Origin: FEB-22 sp003105195
GTDB taxonomy: Bacteria; Pseudomonadota; Alphaproteobacteria; Rhizobiales; Xanthobacteraceae
Assembly: GCA_027493405.1 (NCBI GenBank)
Contig: JAOSKV010000012.1
Coordinates: 393,460 to 457,459 of the forward strand
Reading direction: 5' to 3'
Length of the DNA stretch: 64,000 nt
The translations under genes were made by a program, and so were the position numbers. Below, piece after piece: positions 54,709 to 63,716 of this stretch (its first letter is position 1; each line of letters starts with the position of its first letter). A model generated the notes under the pieces. That model saw nothing but the letters and a program-made list of their open reading frames with translations, did no database searches and was not told the origin of the DNA.

Positions 54709-56129
54709 AGCGCCGCCTCGCCGGCATCCGCCTCGAGGACAATCCGGCCCTGGTGCGCAACAAGAGTCGCGACTTCTACTGGTACTCGCCGGTGCTCAAG
54801 CGCCAGCTCGACTCCGTGACCGCCGACCTGGTGGTGACGCCCGCGAGCCAGGCGGAGGTGCTGCACGTGATGGCGGCCTGCTTCGCGCTCGCCATCCCGG
54901 TCACGCCGCGCGGCACCGGCACCGGCAATTACGGCCAGGCCATGCCGCTCTCGGGCGGCGTCGTGCTCGACCTCTCGGGGATGAACCGCGTCGGCACGGT
55001 CGCCCCCGGCCGCGTCGTCACCGAGCCGGGCGCCATCATGGCGGCCCTCGACGGCGTCACGCGCGCGCGCTCGGGGCAGGAGCTGCGCCTGCATCCCTCG
55101 ACCCTGCAGACCGCGACCGTCGGCGGCTTCGTCGGCGGCGGGTCCGGCGGTATCGGCTCGATCCGCTGGGGCGGCCTGCGCGACGCCGGCAACATCATCC
55201 GCCTGAAGGTCGCGACCATGGAGGCGCGCCCGCGCGTGCTCGAGCTTGCGGGCGACGACCTGCACAAGGTGGCCCATGCCTACGGCACCAACGGCGTCAT
55301 CCTCGAGCTCGAGATGCCCTTGGCGCCCGCTTACGACTGGATCGACGTGATGGTGGGCTTTCCCACCCTCGCGGAGGCGGCCGCCTATGCCAACACCCTC
55401 GGCGAGCAGGACGGGCTGCTGCTCAAGAACCTCGCCGTGGTCGCGGCGCCGGTGCCGCACCGCTATTTCCTGCGCCACCAGCGCTTCTTCCGGCCCGAGC
55501 ATCATGTCGCGCTCGTCATGGTGGCGGCGCACGCCCTCGACGCCATGCTCGCGGTCACCCGCCGCTTCCGCAACGCCGAGGTGCTGTTCCGCGGCGACCG
55601 GCTCGGCGAGGACGAACGCAAGGGACTGCCGCCCGGCTTCGAGCTTTCCTGGAACCACACCACGCTGCGCGCGCTGCGGGTCGATCCGGCGATCACCTAT
55701 CTGCAGGTGCTCTATCCCTTTCCGGACCAGCTCGCGCTGGTCGAGAAGATCCACGCCCGCTTCGGCGACGAGCTGCCGGCGCATCTCGAGTTCGTGCGCT
55801 TCGACGGCAAGGTCACCTGCTTCGGGCTGCCGCTGCTTCGCTTCACCACCGAGGCGCGCCTCAAGGAGATCATGCGCATCCACGAGGACCTCGGCGCGCC
55901 GATCTTCAACCCGCACCGCTACACGCTGGAGGAGGGCGGCATGAAGCAGACCGACGCCGTCCAGCTCGCCTTCAAGCGCGAAGCCGACCCCAAGGGCCTG
56001 CTCAACCCCGGCAAGATGATCGCCTGGGACGACCCCGCCTACGACTACGCCTCCGGCAAGACCTACCTCTTCCCCGCGCTCGCGGCGCGCGCGGCCGGAT
56101 CGCCGCATATGCCTGATCCGTCGCCCTGA
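54681..56129 (+). CDS. FAD-linked oxidase (VAO/PCMH family), copy 1
   Basis: FAD-binding PCMH-type oxidoreductase of 482 residues. The FAD loop region is VTPRGTGTGNYGQAMPLSGGVVLDLSGM, and the LHPSTLQTATVGGFVGGGSGGIGS segment contacts the flavin phosphate. The ending EADPKGLLNPGKM is typical of glycolate-oxidase GlcD-like proteins. It probably oxidises a hydroxy acid or N-containing acid. A second paralogue lies on the opposite strand at 57541-58920, with the same SRDFYWYSPVL and HTTLRAL segments. The last codons and stop are formed by a partial dispersed repeat, so its C-terminal tail is probably recent. Confidence 0.85.
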   Translation: MPAYDIDGLKRRLAGIRLEDNPALVRNKSRDFYWYSPVLKRQLDSVTADLVVTPASQAEVLHVMAACFALAIPVTPRGTGTGNYGQAMPLSGGVVLDLSGMNRVGTVAPGRVVTEPGAIMAALDGVTRARSGQELRLHPSTLQTATVGGFVGGGSGGIGSIRWGGLRDAGNIIRLKVATMEARPRVLELAGDDLHKVAHAYGTNGVILELEMPLAPAYDWIDVMVGFPTLAEAAAYANTLGEQDGLLLKNLAVVAAPVPHRYFLRHQRFFRPEHHVALVMVAAHALDAMLAVTRRFRNAEVLFRGDRLGEDERKGLPPGFELSWNHTTLRALRVDPAITYLQVLYPFPDQLALVEKIHARFGDELPAHLEFVRFDGKVTCFGLPLLRFTTEARLKEIMRIHEDLGAPIFNPHRYTLEEGGMKQTDAVQLAFKREADPKGLLNPGKMIAWDDPAYDYASGKTYLFPALAARAAGSPHMPDPSP

Positions 56130-56164
56130 GGTGCCCGCCAAAGGCGAGCCTCGAAGGACGACGG
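56118..56164. repeat. Half copy of the 129-base dispersed repeat
   Basis: Bases 56118-56164 match 53147-53193 (CCGTC..CTGAGGTGCCCGCC and on to CGAAGGACGACGG) with about five differences in 47. Only the left half is present. It provides the last codons and stop of FAD oxidase copy 1 and abuts the 3' end of the creatininase gene. Confidence 0.65.
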
Positions 56165-56168
56165 ATCG

Positions 56169-56954
56169 CTACGCCAGCCGCTCGAGCCCGAACCTTTGCA
56201 CGTCGCGCAGCAGCCTGATGAAGGCCTCGGCCCGGAACGCGGCGGTGAGCCGGCCGCCCTCGGCGGTCGCCCGGGAGGCATCGCCGGCGGCGCCGCTCGG
56301 GTGGAGGTCCTGGGCGATCCAGCCGAAGGCCGTGAAGCCGGTGGGACGCAAGAGGTCGAAGGTCTTGGAGATCTCGATGGTGGTCGGCGCGAAGTTCCCG
56401 GCCTTGCCCATGTCCACCAGCTCGGGCCGGAAATGCAGCATCATGGAGGTCTCCATGTCGCCCGCATGGATGCCGACCGCGGTCTCCTCGTCCGTGTACA
56501 GGCCCGCCGGGCTGCCGAAGCGCGCCCATTGGCAGGCGACCGCGAGCATGTCCAGGCGTACGCGCAATTCGCGCGCCACGATCCCCATCACCTCGACATT
56601 GCCGCCGTGCGAGTTGACGATCACCAGCTTGCGCAGCCCTGCGCGGTGCACGGCCTCGCCGATCTCGGTCCAGGCGCGGATCAGCGTCTCGGCCGAGAAC
56701 GTGATCGTGCCGGGCGAGCGCAGGTGCTCGTTCGACTTGCCGATCTGCTGGGTCGGCAGGATCACGACCTTGAGGTCCGCGGGCAGCCGCGCGATCACCT
56801 CGCGGATCATGCCCTCGGCGATCGCCGCGTCGGTCGCGACCGCGAGGTGCGGCCCGTGCTGCTCGATCGCCGCGACCGGCAGCACCGCGATGGTCTCGCG
56901 ATCGAGCGCGGCGAACTCGGCGGTGGTGAGCTCGGCCCAGAACAGCTTGCGCAT
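56169..56954 (-). CDS. Creatininase-family amidohydrolase
   Basis: Creatininase-family protein of 261 residues. Such enzymes hydrolyse cyclic or linear amides such as creatinine or mycofactocin precursors, and formamidopyrimidines in related families. Metal ligands are seen in VLPVAAIEQHGPHLAVATD (Glu, His, Asp), VNSHGGN (His) and the EETAVGIHAGDMETS segment (His, Glu). The size equals the family's usual 250-260 residues. It lies two bases after the quinone-reductase gene, in a three-gene minus-strand operon with FAD oxidase copy 2. Amide or ring cleavage in a nitrogen-compound pathway is the likely role. Confidence 0.87.
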   Translation of the reverse strand: MRKLFWAELTTAEFAALDRETIAVLPVAAIEQHGPHLAVATDAAIAEGMIREVIARLPADLKVVILPTQQIGKSNEHLRSPGTITFSAETLIRAWTEIGEAVHRAGLRKLVIVNSHGGNVEVMGIVARELRVRLDMLAVACQWARFGSPAGLYTDEETAVGIHAGDMETSMMLHFRPELVDMGKAGNFAPTTIEISKTFDLLRPTGFTAFGWIAQDLHPSGAAGDASRATAEGGRLTAAFRAEAFIRLLRDVQRFGLERLA

Positions 56955-56955
56955 C

Positions 56956-57540
56956 TCACAACCTCGACATCACGCCGTGCACCCGGTCCATGAAGGCGGC
57001 GCGCTCCGCCTCGGTCGCGACGTTCATGTGATAGAGCGCGAGGTAATCGACCTTGGCGCGCCGCTCCGTATAGCCCGCCAGGATCCGCTTCACCATCTTG
57101 CGCGGCGGATCGCCGACCAGGAAGGCGATAAGGCGCGGCCGGCCATAGGTCGTGATCCCGACGATGCGCCGGATGTGGCCGAGCATCGGCTTGACGTTCT
57201 CGGGGTCCGAGAGGTCGAAGGCGACGCCCGGCATGAACACGCGGTCGAACCAGCCCTTGAGTAGCGCCGGGAAGCCGAAGATCCACACCGGAAACTGCAC
57301 CACCAGCGCGTCGGCGGCGCGCAGCCGCGCCACGTGGTCCTCGAGCCCGCGCTGGTTCACGGCCGTGTCGTGGTAGCGCCGCCGCTCCTCGGCCGAGAGC
57401 ACCGGGTCGAAGCCCTCCGCATGGAGGTCGAGCAGATCGACCTCGTGCCCGGCCGCGCGCAGCCCGGCGAGCGCCTTCTCGAGGAGCGCGCCGTGGAAGC
57501 TCTCGGGCAGGGGGTGGCAATAGACGTAGAGGACTCTCAT
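56956..57540 (-). CDS. NAD(P)H:quinone oxidoreductase (flavodoxin-like fold)
   Basis: Flavodoxin-fold NAD(P)H dehydrogenase of 194 residues (KefF/MdaB/NQO1-like). The FMN phosphate region is VYCHPLPESFHGALLEKAL. DALVVQFPVWIFGFPALLKGWFDRVFMPG is the core motif, and ITTYGRPRLIAFLVGDP follows. It reduces quinones or nitro compounds with two electrons, or may supply reduced flavin for the neighbouring oxidases. The start codon touches the stop of FAD oxidase copy 2, so the two are tightly coupled. Confidence 0.86.
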   Translation of the reverse strand: MRVLYVYCHPLPESFHGALLEKALAGLRAAGHEVDLLDLHAEGFDPVLSAEERRRYHDTAVNQRGLEDHVARLRAADALVVQFPVWIFGFPALLKGWFDRVFMPGVAFDLSDPENVKPMLGHIRRIVGITTYGRPRLIAFLVGDPPRKMVKRILAGYTERRAKVDYLALYHMNVATEAERAAFMDRVHGVMSRL

Positions 57541-58920
57541 TCAGCTTCGCACCGGCACATAGGTCCGCATCTTGCCGGGATTGAGCAGGCCGTAGGGATC
57601 GACCTCGGCCTTGAAACCGATCTGGTCGGCGTCGGCGCGCTTGTGGCGGCTGCCCTCCCGAGCGTGTAGACGTGCGGGTTGGCGATCATGACGCCGTGGC
57701 GCTCGTGCAGCGCAATGATCTCGTTCAGCCGCTCGGCCGTGGTGTAGCGCACGATCGGCAGCGCGCTGCAGGTGACGCGCCCGCCGAAGCGGATGAACTC
57801 GAGATGCGGCAGCACCTCGTCCGGGAACATCGCCCACATCTCGCGCACCGACTCGACCAGCCGGTCGTGCGGGAACAAGCATTGCAGGTAGGTGATCGAC
57901 CGGTCGGTCTTGAGCCACTGCAGCGTGGTGTGGTTCCAGGTGTACTCGTAGAGCGGCACGACGTTCGGCGAATCGTCGTGCGCCACCTCGTAGGTGACCG
58001 AACCGCGCGCGCCCAGGATCGCCTTGAAGCTCTCGAGCGAGGGCTCGGCGATCATCGCGAAGATGAAATGCTTCCCCTCCGGGCAATGCGCCTTGAGCGC
58101 CGGGAAGTGGCTCGGGATCGGCCAGATGATCGGCGTCACCAGCTTCTTCACCACGCCGTCGGCGAGCGCCACGTCGTAGCCGAAGCGCACCGCGTCGAAG
58201 AACTCGTCGAAGGCGACGATCAGGTCGATCCACGGCCAGGCCGGCGCGAGCGGCATCTCCAGCGCCGTGATGATGCCGGTCGTGCCGTAGGCGCGGTTCA
58301 CCTTCTGCGCCGCGTCGGCGCGCAGCTCGATGGTGCGCGGCTCCTCCTCGACCGTGACCACGCGGGCGGCCGCGATGTTGCCGGGCTCGCGCAAGCCCCC
58401 ATAGGCGACCGAGCCGATGCCGCCCGAGCCGCCGGCGACGAAGCCGCCGATGGTCGCCATGCGCTTGGTCGAGGGATGCATGCGCAGCTCCCAGCCGGAG
58501 GGCCGCAGCGCCGCGTCGATCTCGTGCATGCGGGCGCCGGCCTGCAGCCGCGCGAGGCCGCCTTTGTGCCACTCGATCCGGTCGAGGGCGTTGATGTCGA
58601 GCAGCACGCCGCCCGAGAGCGGCACCGCCTGGCCGTAATTGCCGGTCCCGCCGGCGCGCACCGTCAGCGGGATCCGGTGGCGCGCGCAGGCGGCCGCGAC
58701 CCGGATCACCTCCGCCTCGTCGCGCGGCGCGACGATCAGGTCGGCCGCCTTGCCGTGCAGCTGCTGGTTCAGCACCGGGCTGTACCAGAAGAAGTCGCGC
58801 GAGCGCCGGCGCAGCGAGACCGGATCGGTCTCCACCGGCACGTCGCCGATCTCGGCCACGAAGCCGTCGAGGTCGTAGCGCGTCTCGGAGTCGCGAACCG
58901 CACGCCGTGGGGCCGTCATG
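57541..58920 (-). pseudogene. FAD-linked oxidase (VAO/PCMH family), copy 2, one-base deletion near the 3' end
   Basis: Paralogue of the oxidase at 54681, about 459 residues when repaired. The FAD region is LTVRAGGTGNYGQAVPLSGGVLLDI, and MHPSTKRMATIGGFVAGGSGGIGS follows. The frame breaks in CTCGGGAGGG at 57657-57659; one more G restores YTLGEGSRHKRADADQIGFKAEVDPYGLLNPGKM, the normal end. ATG 58920 follows GAAGGAAG. It heads the minus-strand operon with quinone reductase and creatininase. The two oxidases and their hydrolases look like opposing halves of one catabolic island. Confidence 0.83.
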
Positions 58921-59188
58921 GGACTTCCTTCTTGGTTCTGCATCGCCGCGAGGCAGCAAGAACCGTACCGGCTTCCCGGCGACGGGAGGAGAGGGGGTGC
59001 CGGGCGGCGCTGCCCATCATACTAGCAGTGGACTGCATAATCGTGAGGCATGACGGCGCTTTCCCCAGGCGCGATTATGGGCTCTGCTTCGGCACGCGAA
59101 TTGCTGACCCCGAGCCAACAGACCGCGGCGGGACGACCGGCGCGGCGCTTTCAAGCCCCCGACGGGGCTCCGTTCAAGGGAGCCGACC

Positions 59189-60218
59189 ATGAGCATGACC
59201 AAGTACCGGATCGACCGCCGCAGGACCCTCAAGCTCCTCGGCGGCGCCGCCGCCGTGTCGCTGGTGCCGGTGCCGGGCGCGCGGGTGAGCGCGCAGAGCC
59301 TGGACAAGGTGAGCTACCAGACCAACTGGCGCGCCCAGGCCGAGCACGGCGGCTTCTACCTCGCGGTCGCCAACGGCATCTACAGGAAGCACGGCATCGA
59401 CTGCGAGGTGCGCATGGGCGGCCCGCAGCAGAACCCCCTCGCAGCTCCTGCTCGGCGGGCGCGTCGACATGATCATGTCGAACTCCTTCGAGGGCATCAA
59501 TTACGCCAAGGAGAACCTGCCTTTCCTGGTGATCGCCGCGATCTTCCAGAAGGACCCGCAGGTGATCATCTCGCATCCCGGCGTCGGCCACGACAAGCTC
59601 GAGAACCTGAAAGGAAAACCGATCCTGATCGGCGCCGGCGGCCGCAACAGCTACTGGCCGTTCCTGAAGGCGAAGTTCGGCTTCACCGACGAGCAGGCGC
59701 GCCCCTACACCTTCAACATGGGCCCGTTCCTCGCCGACAAGCAACTCTCGCAGCAGGGCTTCCTCTCCTCCGAGCCCTACGCGATCATGCAGGCGGGCGT
59801 GCAGCCGGTGGTGCACCTGCTCGCCGATGCCGGCTTCGACAACTACCAGACCACGATCAACGTCTCGCGCAAGATGGTGGACGAGAAGAAGGACGTGGTG
59901 CAGCGCTTCATCACGGCCTCTCTCGAGGGCTGGGCCGAGTATCTCAAGGGAGGTCCCGCGATCGCGGGCGCGAACGCGCTCATCCGCAAGGACAATCCCG
60001 ACATGACCGACGACAAGCTCGCCTATGCGCTGAAGGTCATGAACGAGAAGGGCATCGTGAAGTCGGGCGACGCCCTCAAGCTCGGCATCGGCTGCATGAC
60101 CGACGAGCGCTGGAAGCGCTTCTACGACACCATGGCGGAGGCCGGCGCCTTCCCCAAGGGCGTCGACTACAAGAAGGCCTACAGCCTCGAATTCGTCAAC
60201 AAGGGCGTCGGCGCGTGA
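59189..60218 (+). pseudogene. SsuA/NMT1-type ABC substrate-binding protein, one-base insertion
   Basis: Periplasmic binding protein of the NMT1/THI5-SsuA group, about 342 residues when repaired. The N-terminus RIDRRRTLKLLGGAAAVSLV looks like a Tat signal (twin Arg, then hydrophobic). VSYQTNWRAQAEHGGFYLAVANGIY is the family's first strand and helix. The frame breaks in a run of five C at 59434-59438; four C would give QQNPSQLLLGGRVDMIMSNSFEG and the rest (LVIAAIFQKDPQVIISHP onward). Members bind pyrimidines, sulfonates, taurine or nitrogen heterocycles. It heads an ABC operon beside amidohydrolase genes, so an N-heterocycle ligand is plausible. Confidence 0.83.
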
Positions 60219-60220
60219 AC

Positions 60221-61012
60221 ATGATGACGCGGACGGAGACAGCGGCGCGCCCGCTCGTCTCCCTGCGCGACGTCTCCAAGCAGTTCTCCAACGGCACGCT
60301 CGCGGTGCGCGGGGTCGATCTCGACCTCGCGGCCGGCGAGTTCGTGAGCCTGCTCGGCCCCTCGGGCTGCGGGAAGTCGACGTTGCTGCGCATGATCGCC
60401 GGCCTCGGCGCGCCGAGCGGCGGCACCATCGACTGGCCGACCTCGGCCCACGACGCGCGCGGGCGCGCCGAGCCCGATCTCGGCTTCGTGTTCCAGGATC
60501 CGACTCTGATGCCCTGGGCGAGCACGCTGCGCAACGTGATGCTGCCGCTCACGCTGGCGCATGTGCCGAAGAAGGAGGCCGAGGCGCGCGCCGCCGGGAT
60601 GCTGGCCCTGGTCGGGCTCAAGGGCTTCGAGCAGGCCTATCCGCGCGAGCTCTCGGGCGGCATGAAGATGCGCGTCTCGATCGCCCGCGCGCTGGTCACC
60701 CATCCGAAGATCCTGCTGATGGACGAGCCCTTCGCGGCCCTCGACGAGATCACGCGCCACAAGCTCAACGACGACCTGCTCGGCCTCTGGGCGCAGAACC
60801 GCTTCACGGCCGTGTTCGTCACCCATTCGGTGTTCGAATCCGTCTATCTCTCGCAGCGCATCGTCGTGATGGCGGCCCGGCCCGGCCGGGTCATGGCCGA
60901 TCTCGCCAACGACGCGCCGCATCCGCGCGACGAATTGTTCCGCACCTCGGCCGAGTACGCGCATCTCTGCCGCATCGCGTCCGAGACCCTGAAGAAGGCG
61001 ATCGCCCAATGA
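60221..61012 (+). CDS. ABC transporter ATPase (SsuB/TauB-like)
   Basis: ATPase of 263 residues. Walker A is GPSGCGKST, the Q-loop is FVFQDPTLMPWAS, the signature LSGGMKMRVSIARAL has a Met in place of Gln, Walker B is LLMDEPFAALDE, and the switch is VFVTHSVFES. These variants are standard for SsuB/TauB/NrtD-type importers. A GTG at 60215 overlaps the binding-protein stop and could also be used. It is followed by the permease, overlapping by four bases. Confidence 0.88.
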   Translation: MMTRTETAARPLVSLRDVSKQFSNGTLAVRGVDLDLAAGEFVSLLGPSGCGKSTLLRMIAGLGAPSGGTIDWPTSAHDARGRAEPDLGFVFQDPTLMPWASTLRNVMLPLTLAHVPKKEAEARAAGMLALVGLKGFEQAYPRELSGGMKMRVSIARALVTHPKILLMDEPFAALDEITRHKLNDDLLGLWAQNRFTAVFVTHSVFESVYLSQRIVVMAARPGRVMADLANDAPHPRDELFRTSAEYAHLCRIASETLKKAIAQ

Positions 61013-61893
61013 GCGAGATCTCGCTCTCCGGTCCCGCGGTGCCGCACGACGGCACGGACGCCGAGGCGCGCCCGGTCTTCGCGCAGGAGCGCCGCGTGCT
61101 CGGCGTGGCGGCCTCGACCTGGCCCGGCATCATCGCGCCGGTGGTGATCGGGCTGCTCGCGCTCGCGCTCTGGGAAGCCGCGGTGCGGATCAACGACATT
61201 CCGCATTACATCCTGCCCGGCCCGGTGCTGATCGCGCAGACGCTGGTCGCCGACTGGGCGACCCTCTCGGCCTCGCTCCTGGTCACGCTGCGCATCACCT
61301 TCGCGGCGCTGGTCGCCGCCGTCACGGTCGGCGTCGCGCTCGCGATCCTCTTCACCCAGTCGAAGTGGCTCGAGAAGTCGCTGTTTCCCTACGCCGTGAT
61401 CCTGCAGGTGACGCCGGTCGTCTCGATCGCGCCGCTGATCATCATCTGGATCGGCGACATCAATCTCTCGCTGCTGATCTGCGCCTGGATCGTCGCCTTC
61501 TTCCCGATCCTGTCGAACACGATCCTGGGGCTCAACTCGGCCGACCACAACCTGGTCAACCTGTTCCAGCTCTACCGCGCGAGCCGCTGGCAGACGCTGC
61601 GCCATCTGCGCCTGCCGGCGGCGCTGCCCTATTTCCTCGGCGGCCTGCGCATCTCGGGCGGCCTCGCGCTGATCGGCGCCGTGGTCGCCGAGTTCGTCGC
61701 CGGCACCGGCGGCAACGCCTCGGGCCTCGCCTACCGGATCCTGGAGTCGGGCTACCAGCTGCGCATCCCGCGCATGTTCGCGGCGCTGATCATGATCTCG
61801 CTCACCGGCATCGCGATCTTCTTCGTCACCAGCTGGATCGCCCACCTCGCGCTCCGCCGCTGGCACGAAAGCGCGGTCAGGCGGGAGAATTGA
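61009..61893 (+). CDS. ABC transporter permease (SsuC/TauC-like)
   Basis: BPD-type inner-membrane permease of 294 residues with about six hydrophobic segments and a 35-residue N-terminal cytoplasmic tail. The coupling loop is YRASRWQTLRHLRLPAALPYFLGGLRIS, which contains the EAA-like region and G of the family. ALIGAVVAEFVAGTGGNASGLAYRI follows. With the two genes before it, it makes a complete importer of the nitrate/sulfonate/pyrimidine family. A strong palindromic repeat lies 23 bases after its stop. Confidence 0.88.
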   Translation: MSEISLSGPAVPHDGTDAEARPVFAQERRVLGVAASTWPGIIAPVVIGLLALALWEAAVRINDIPHYILPGPVLIAQTLVADWATLSASLLVTLRITFAALVAAVTVGVALAILFTQSKWLEKSLFPYAVILQVTPVVSIAPLIIIWIGDINLSLLICAWIVAFFPILSNTILGLNSADHNLVNLFQLYRASRWQTLRHLRLPAALPYFLGGLRISGGLALIGAVVAEFVAGTGGNASGLAYRILESGYQLRIPRMFAALIMISLTGIAIFFVTSWIAHLALRRWHESAVRREN

Positions 61894-61916
61894 CGGCGGC
61901 CGTGCGCCGAACGCCG

Positions 61917-61967
61917 GCGTCATCCCGGCTCGCGCGGTGCGCAGCACCGCGAGAGCCGGGATGACGC
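61917..61967. repeat. Dispersed palindrome with a near-perfect 51-base hairpin, possible terminator
   Basis: GCGTCATCCCGGCTC (61917-61931) pairs perfectly with GAGCCGGGATGACGC (61953-61967). Inside, CGCGGTGC-GCA-GCACCGCG adds another perfect 8-bp stem, so only one position is mismatched. The sequence CGTCATCCCGGCTC is a common intergenic palindrome of Bradyrhizobium-like genomes. It lies between the convergent permease and XRE genes and could end transcription from both sides. Confidence 0.75.
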
Positions 61968-61973
61968 TCCGCG

Positions 61974-62393
61974 TCAGTCCTTCCCGCCGGCGATGCGCTC
62001 GGCGAGCTCGACGAGCAGCTGGCGCGTGCGGCGGTCCTTGATGCGGTAGAACGCCTTGACGATCCGGATCGCGCCCGAGGTCTGCAGGTACCCGAACACG
62101 CTGGCGTCGTCGCTCGACGCCGTCACCGGCGCCTCGGCACCGCCGAAGAAGAACGTCACCGGGACGTCGAGCGCCTCGGAGATGCGTTGCAGCCGTCCGG
62201 CGCCGATGCGGTTGACGCCCTTCTCGTATTTCTGGACCTGCTGGAACGTCACGCCGATGCGCGTGGCGAGTTCGGTCTGCGTGATGCCGCGCTCCAGTCG
62301 GCGCGCGCGGACGCGCCGGCCTACCTCGGCGTCGCGGAGATCGGCCCTCCGCGCGCGTGCTTGTCGTTGTGCCATTTCTGTTCGTCGCCTCAT
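61974..62393 (-). CDS. XRE-family helix-turn-helix regulator
   Basis: Cro/C1-type regulator of 139 residues. The helix-turn-helix is RRVRARRLERGITQTELATRIGVTFQQVQKYEKGVNRIGAGRLQRISEALDVPVTFFF, residues about 26-83. The C-terminal part ends IRIVKAFYRIKDRRTRQLLVELAERI. This layout is common in Rhizobiales, where many such regulators exist. ATG 62375 is an alternative start. An inverted GTAGTG-N5-CACTAC lies 20 bases upstream, and another GTAGTG half site about 76 bases upstream, possible autoregulatory sites. Confidence 0.87.
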   Translation of the reverse strand: MRRRTEMAQRQARARRADLRDAEVGRRVRARRLERGITQTELATRIGVTFQQVQKYEKGVNRIGAGRLQRISEALDVPVTFFFGGAEAPVTASSDDASVFGYLQTSGAIRIVKAFYRIKDRRTRQLLVELAERIAGGKD

Positions 62394-62412
62394 GGGGGGA
62401 TGCTAGGGTCCG

Positions 62413-62429
62413 GTAGTGCGATTCACTAC
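62413..62429. promoter_or_regulatory. GTAGTG-N5-CACTAC inverted repeat upstream of the XRE gene
   Basis: Perfect 6-bp arms with a 5-base spacer, 20 bases upstream of the XRE start. A third GTAGTG half site is at 62469-62474. The three half sites within 62 bases suggest an operator for the adjacent regulator. No direct evidence of binding. Confidence 0.45.
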
Positions 62430-62546
62430 TCTTGTTCCGGTCCTTCTACGCGATTTCCCCCACAATTCGTAGTGGAAAATCGTAAACAGAACCGCCTCGG
62501 CCGGCGGCCGCGATTGTTGCGATCCGGCGCCGGACTGGTAAGCTTT

Positions 62547-62560
62547 TTCCGATATCGGAA
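62547..62560. promoter_or_regulatory. 14-base perfect palindrome before the Ppx/GppA gene
   Basis: TTCCGATATCGGAA is a perfect 14-bp palindrome, preceded by AGCTTT and set in a locally AT-rich patch, 43 bases before the ATG at 62603. It may be an operator. The binder is unknown. Confidence 0.35.
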
Positions 62561-62602
62561 CACCAGCGGCCGCAGCCGGAACGGCGCGGCGGGACGGGTT
62601 TG

Positions 62603-63716
62603 ATGAGTGACGAGGCCCGGACAGGCTCCGGCCTCGACCCTGCGCATCGACGGGAGCCGCGCCGGCGGCCCCCGTGGGGTCGGCGTTGGCCTAACCGTCA
62701 GGACCAGTCGGGCGAGGACGCCGGACGGCGCCGCTTGCCGGCCTATGCGGCGCTCGACCTCGGCACCAACAATTGCCGGCTCTGGTGGCGCGCCCGACCG
62801 GCGACAGCTTCCGCGTCATCGACGCCTTCTCGCGCATCATCCGGCTGGGCGAGGGGCTCTCCGCCTCCGGCCGGCTCGGCGAGGACGCGATCAGCGCGCC
62901 GTCGAGGCGCTCGCGATCTGCCGCGACAAGATGGTGAACCGCGGCGTCAGCCGGGCGCGCCTGATCGCGACCGAGGCCTGTCGCGCGGCCGCCAACGGCG
63001 AGGCCTTCGTCGCCCGCATCCGCGAGGAGGTCGGCATCGCCCTCGAGATCGTCACCCGCGAGACCGAGGCCGAGCTCGCCGCCACCGGCTGCACGCCGCT
63101 GATGGACCCGGACGCCGAGAACGTGATCCTGTTCGACATCGGCGGCGGCTCCTCCGAGATCGTGCGGCTCGGCCGCAGCCGGCCCGTGACCGGCGGCCCG
63201 CCCGACCCGGCGATCCGCGCCTGGGCCTCGCTGCCGATCGGCGTCGTCTCCCTCGCCGAGCGCTACGGCGGCGTGCATGTCGACCGCGCCCTGTTCGACG
63301 CCATGGTCGCCGAGGTCGCCGGCCATGTCGGGCGCTTCGCGGCCCAGCATGGGGATGACATCCGCCTCGAGGCCACCCATCTGTTGGGGACGTCCGGCAC
63401 CGTGACAACCATCGCGGGCGTGCATCTCGGGCTTCCCCGCTACGACCGCCGCTACGTGGACGGCTGCTGGATGGACGACCGCGCGGTCGGCGACGTGGTC
63501 GCCCGGCTGGTCGGCATGGACTACGCGGCGCGCGTCGCCAGCCCCTGCATCGGCGCCGAGCGCGCCGACCTGGTGCTGGCGGGCTGCGCCATCCTGGAGG
63601 CGATCCGCCAGGCCTTTCCCTGCACGCGGCTGCGCGTCGCCGACCGCGGCCTGCGCGAAGGGATCCTGGTTCAGCTGATGCGCGAGGACGGCGTGTGGAA
63701 CGGAGCAAGACCGTGA
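62603..63716 (+). pseudogene. Ppx/GppA-family phosphatase, two one-base deletions
   Basis: Exopolyphosphatase/pppGpp-phosphatase family protein, about 371 residues when repaired. It has the actin-like fold with phosphate-1 loop YAALDLGTNNCRLL and phosphate-2 loop ILFDIGGGSSEIVR. HLLGTSGTVTTIAGVH is the adenosine-region motif, and the C-terminus is RVADRGLREGILVQLM. The frame is lost near 62782 (one C missing after CGGCTC) and regained after a second missing base near 62891, at EDAI before RAVEALAICRDKM. Such enzymes cleave polyphosphate or pppGpp and act in phosphate or stringent control. Its stop overlaps the rlmE start, the usual arrangement in alphaproteobacteria. Confidence 0.85.
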
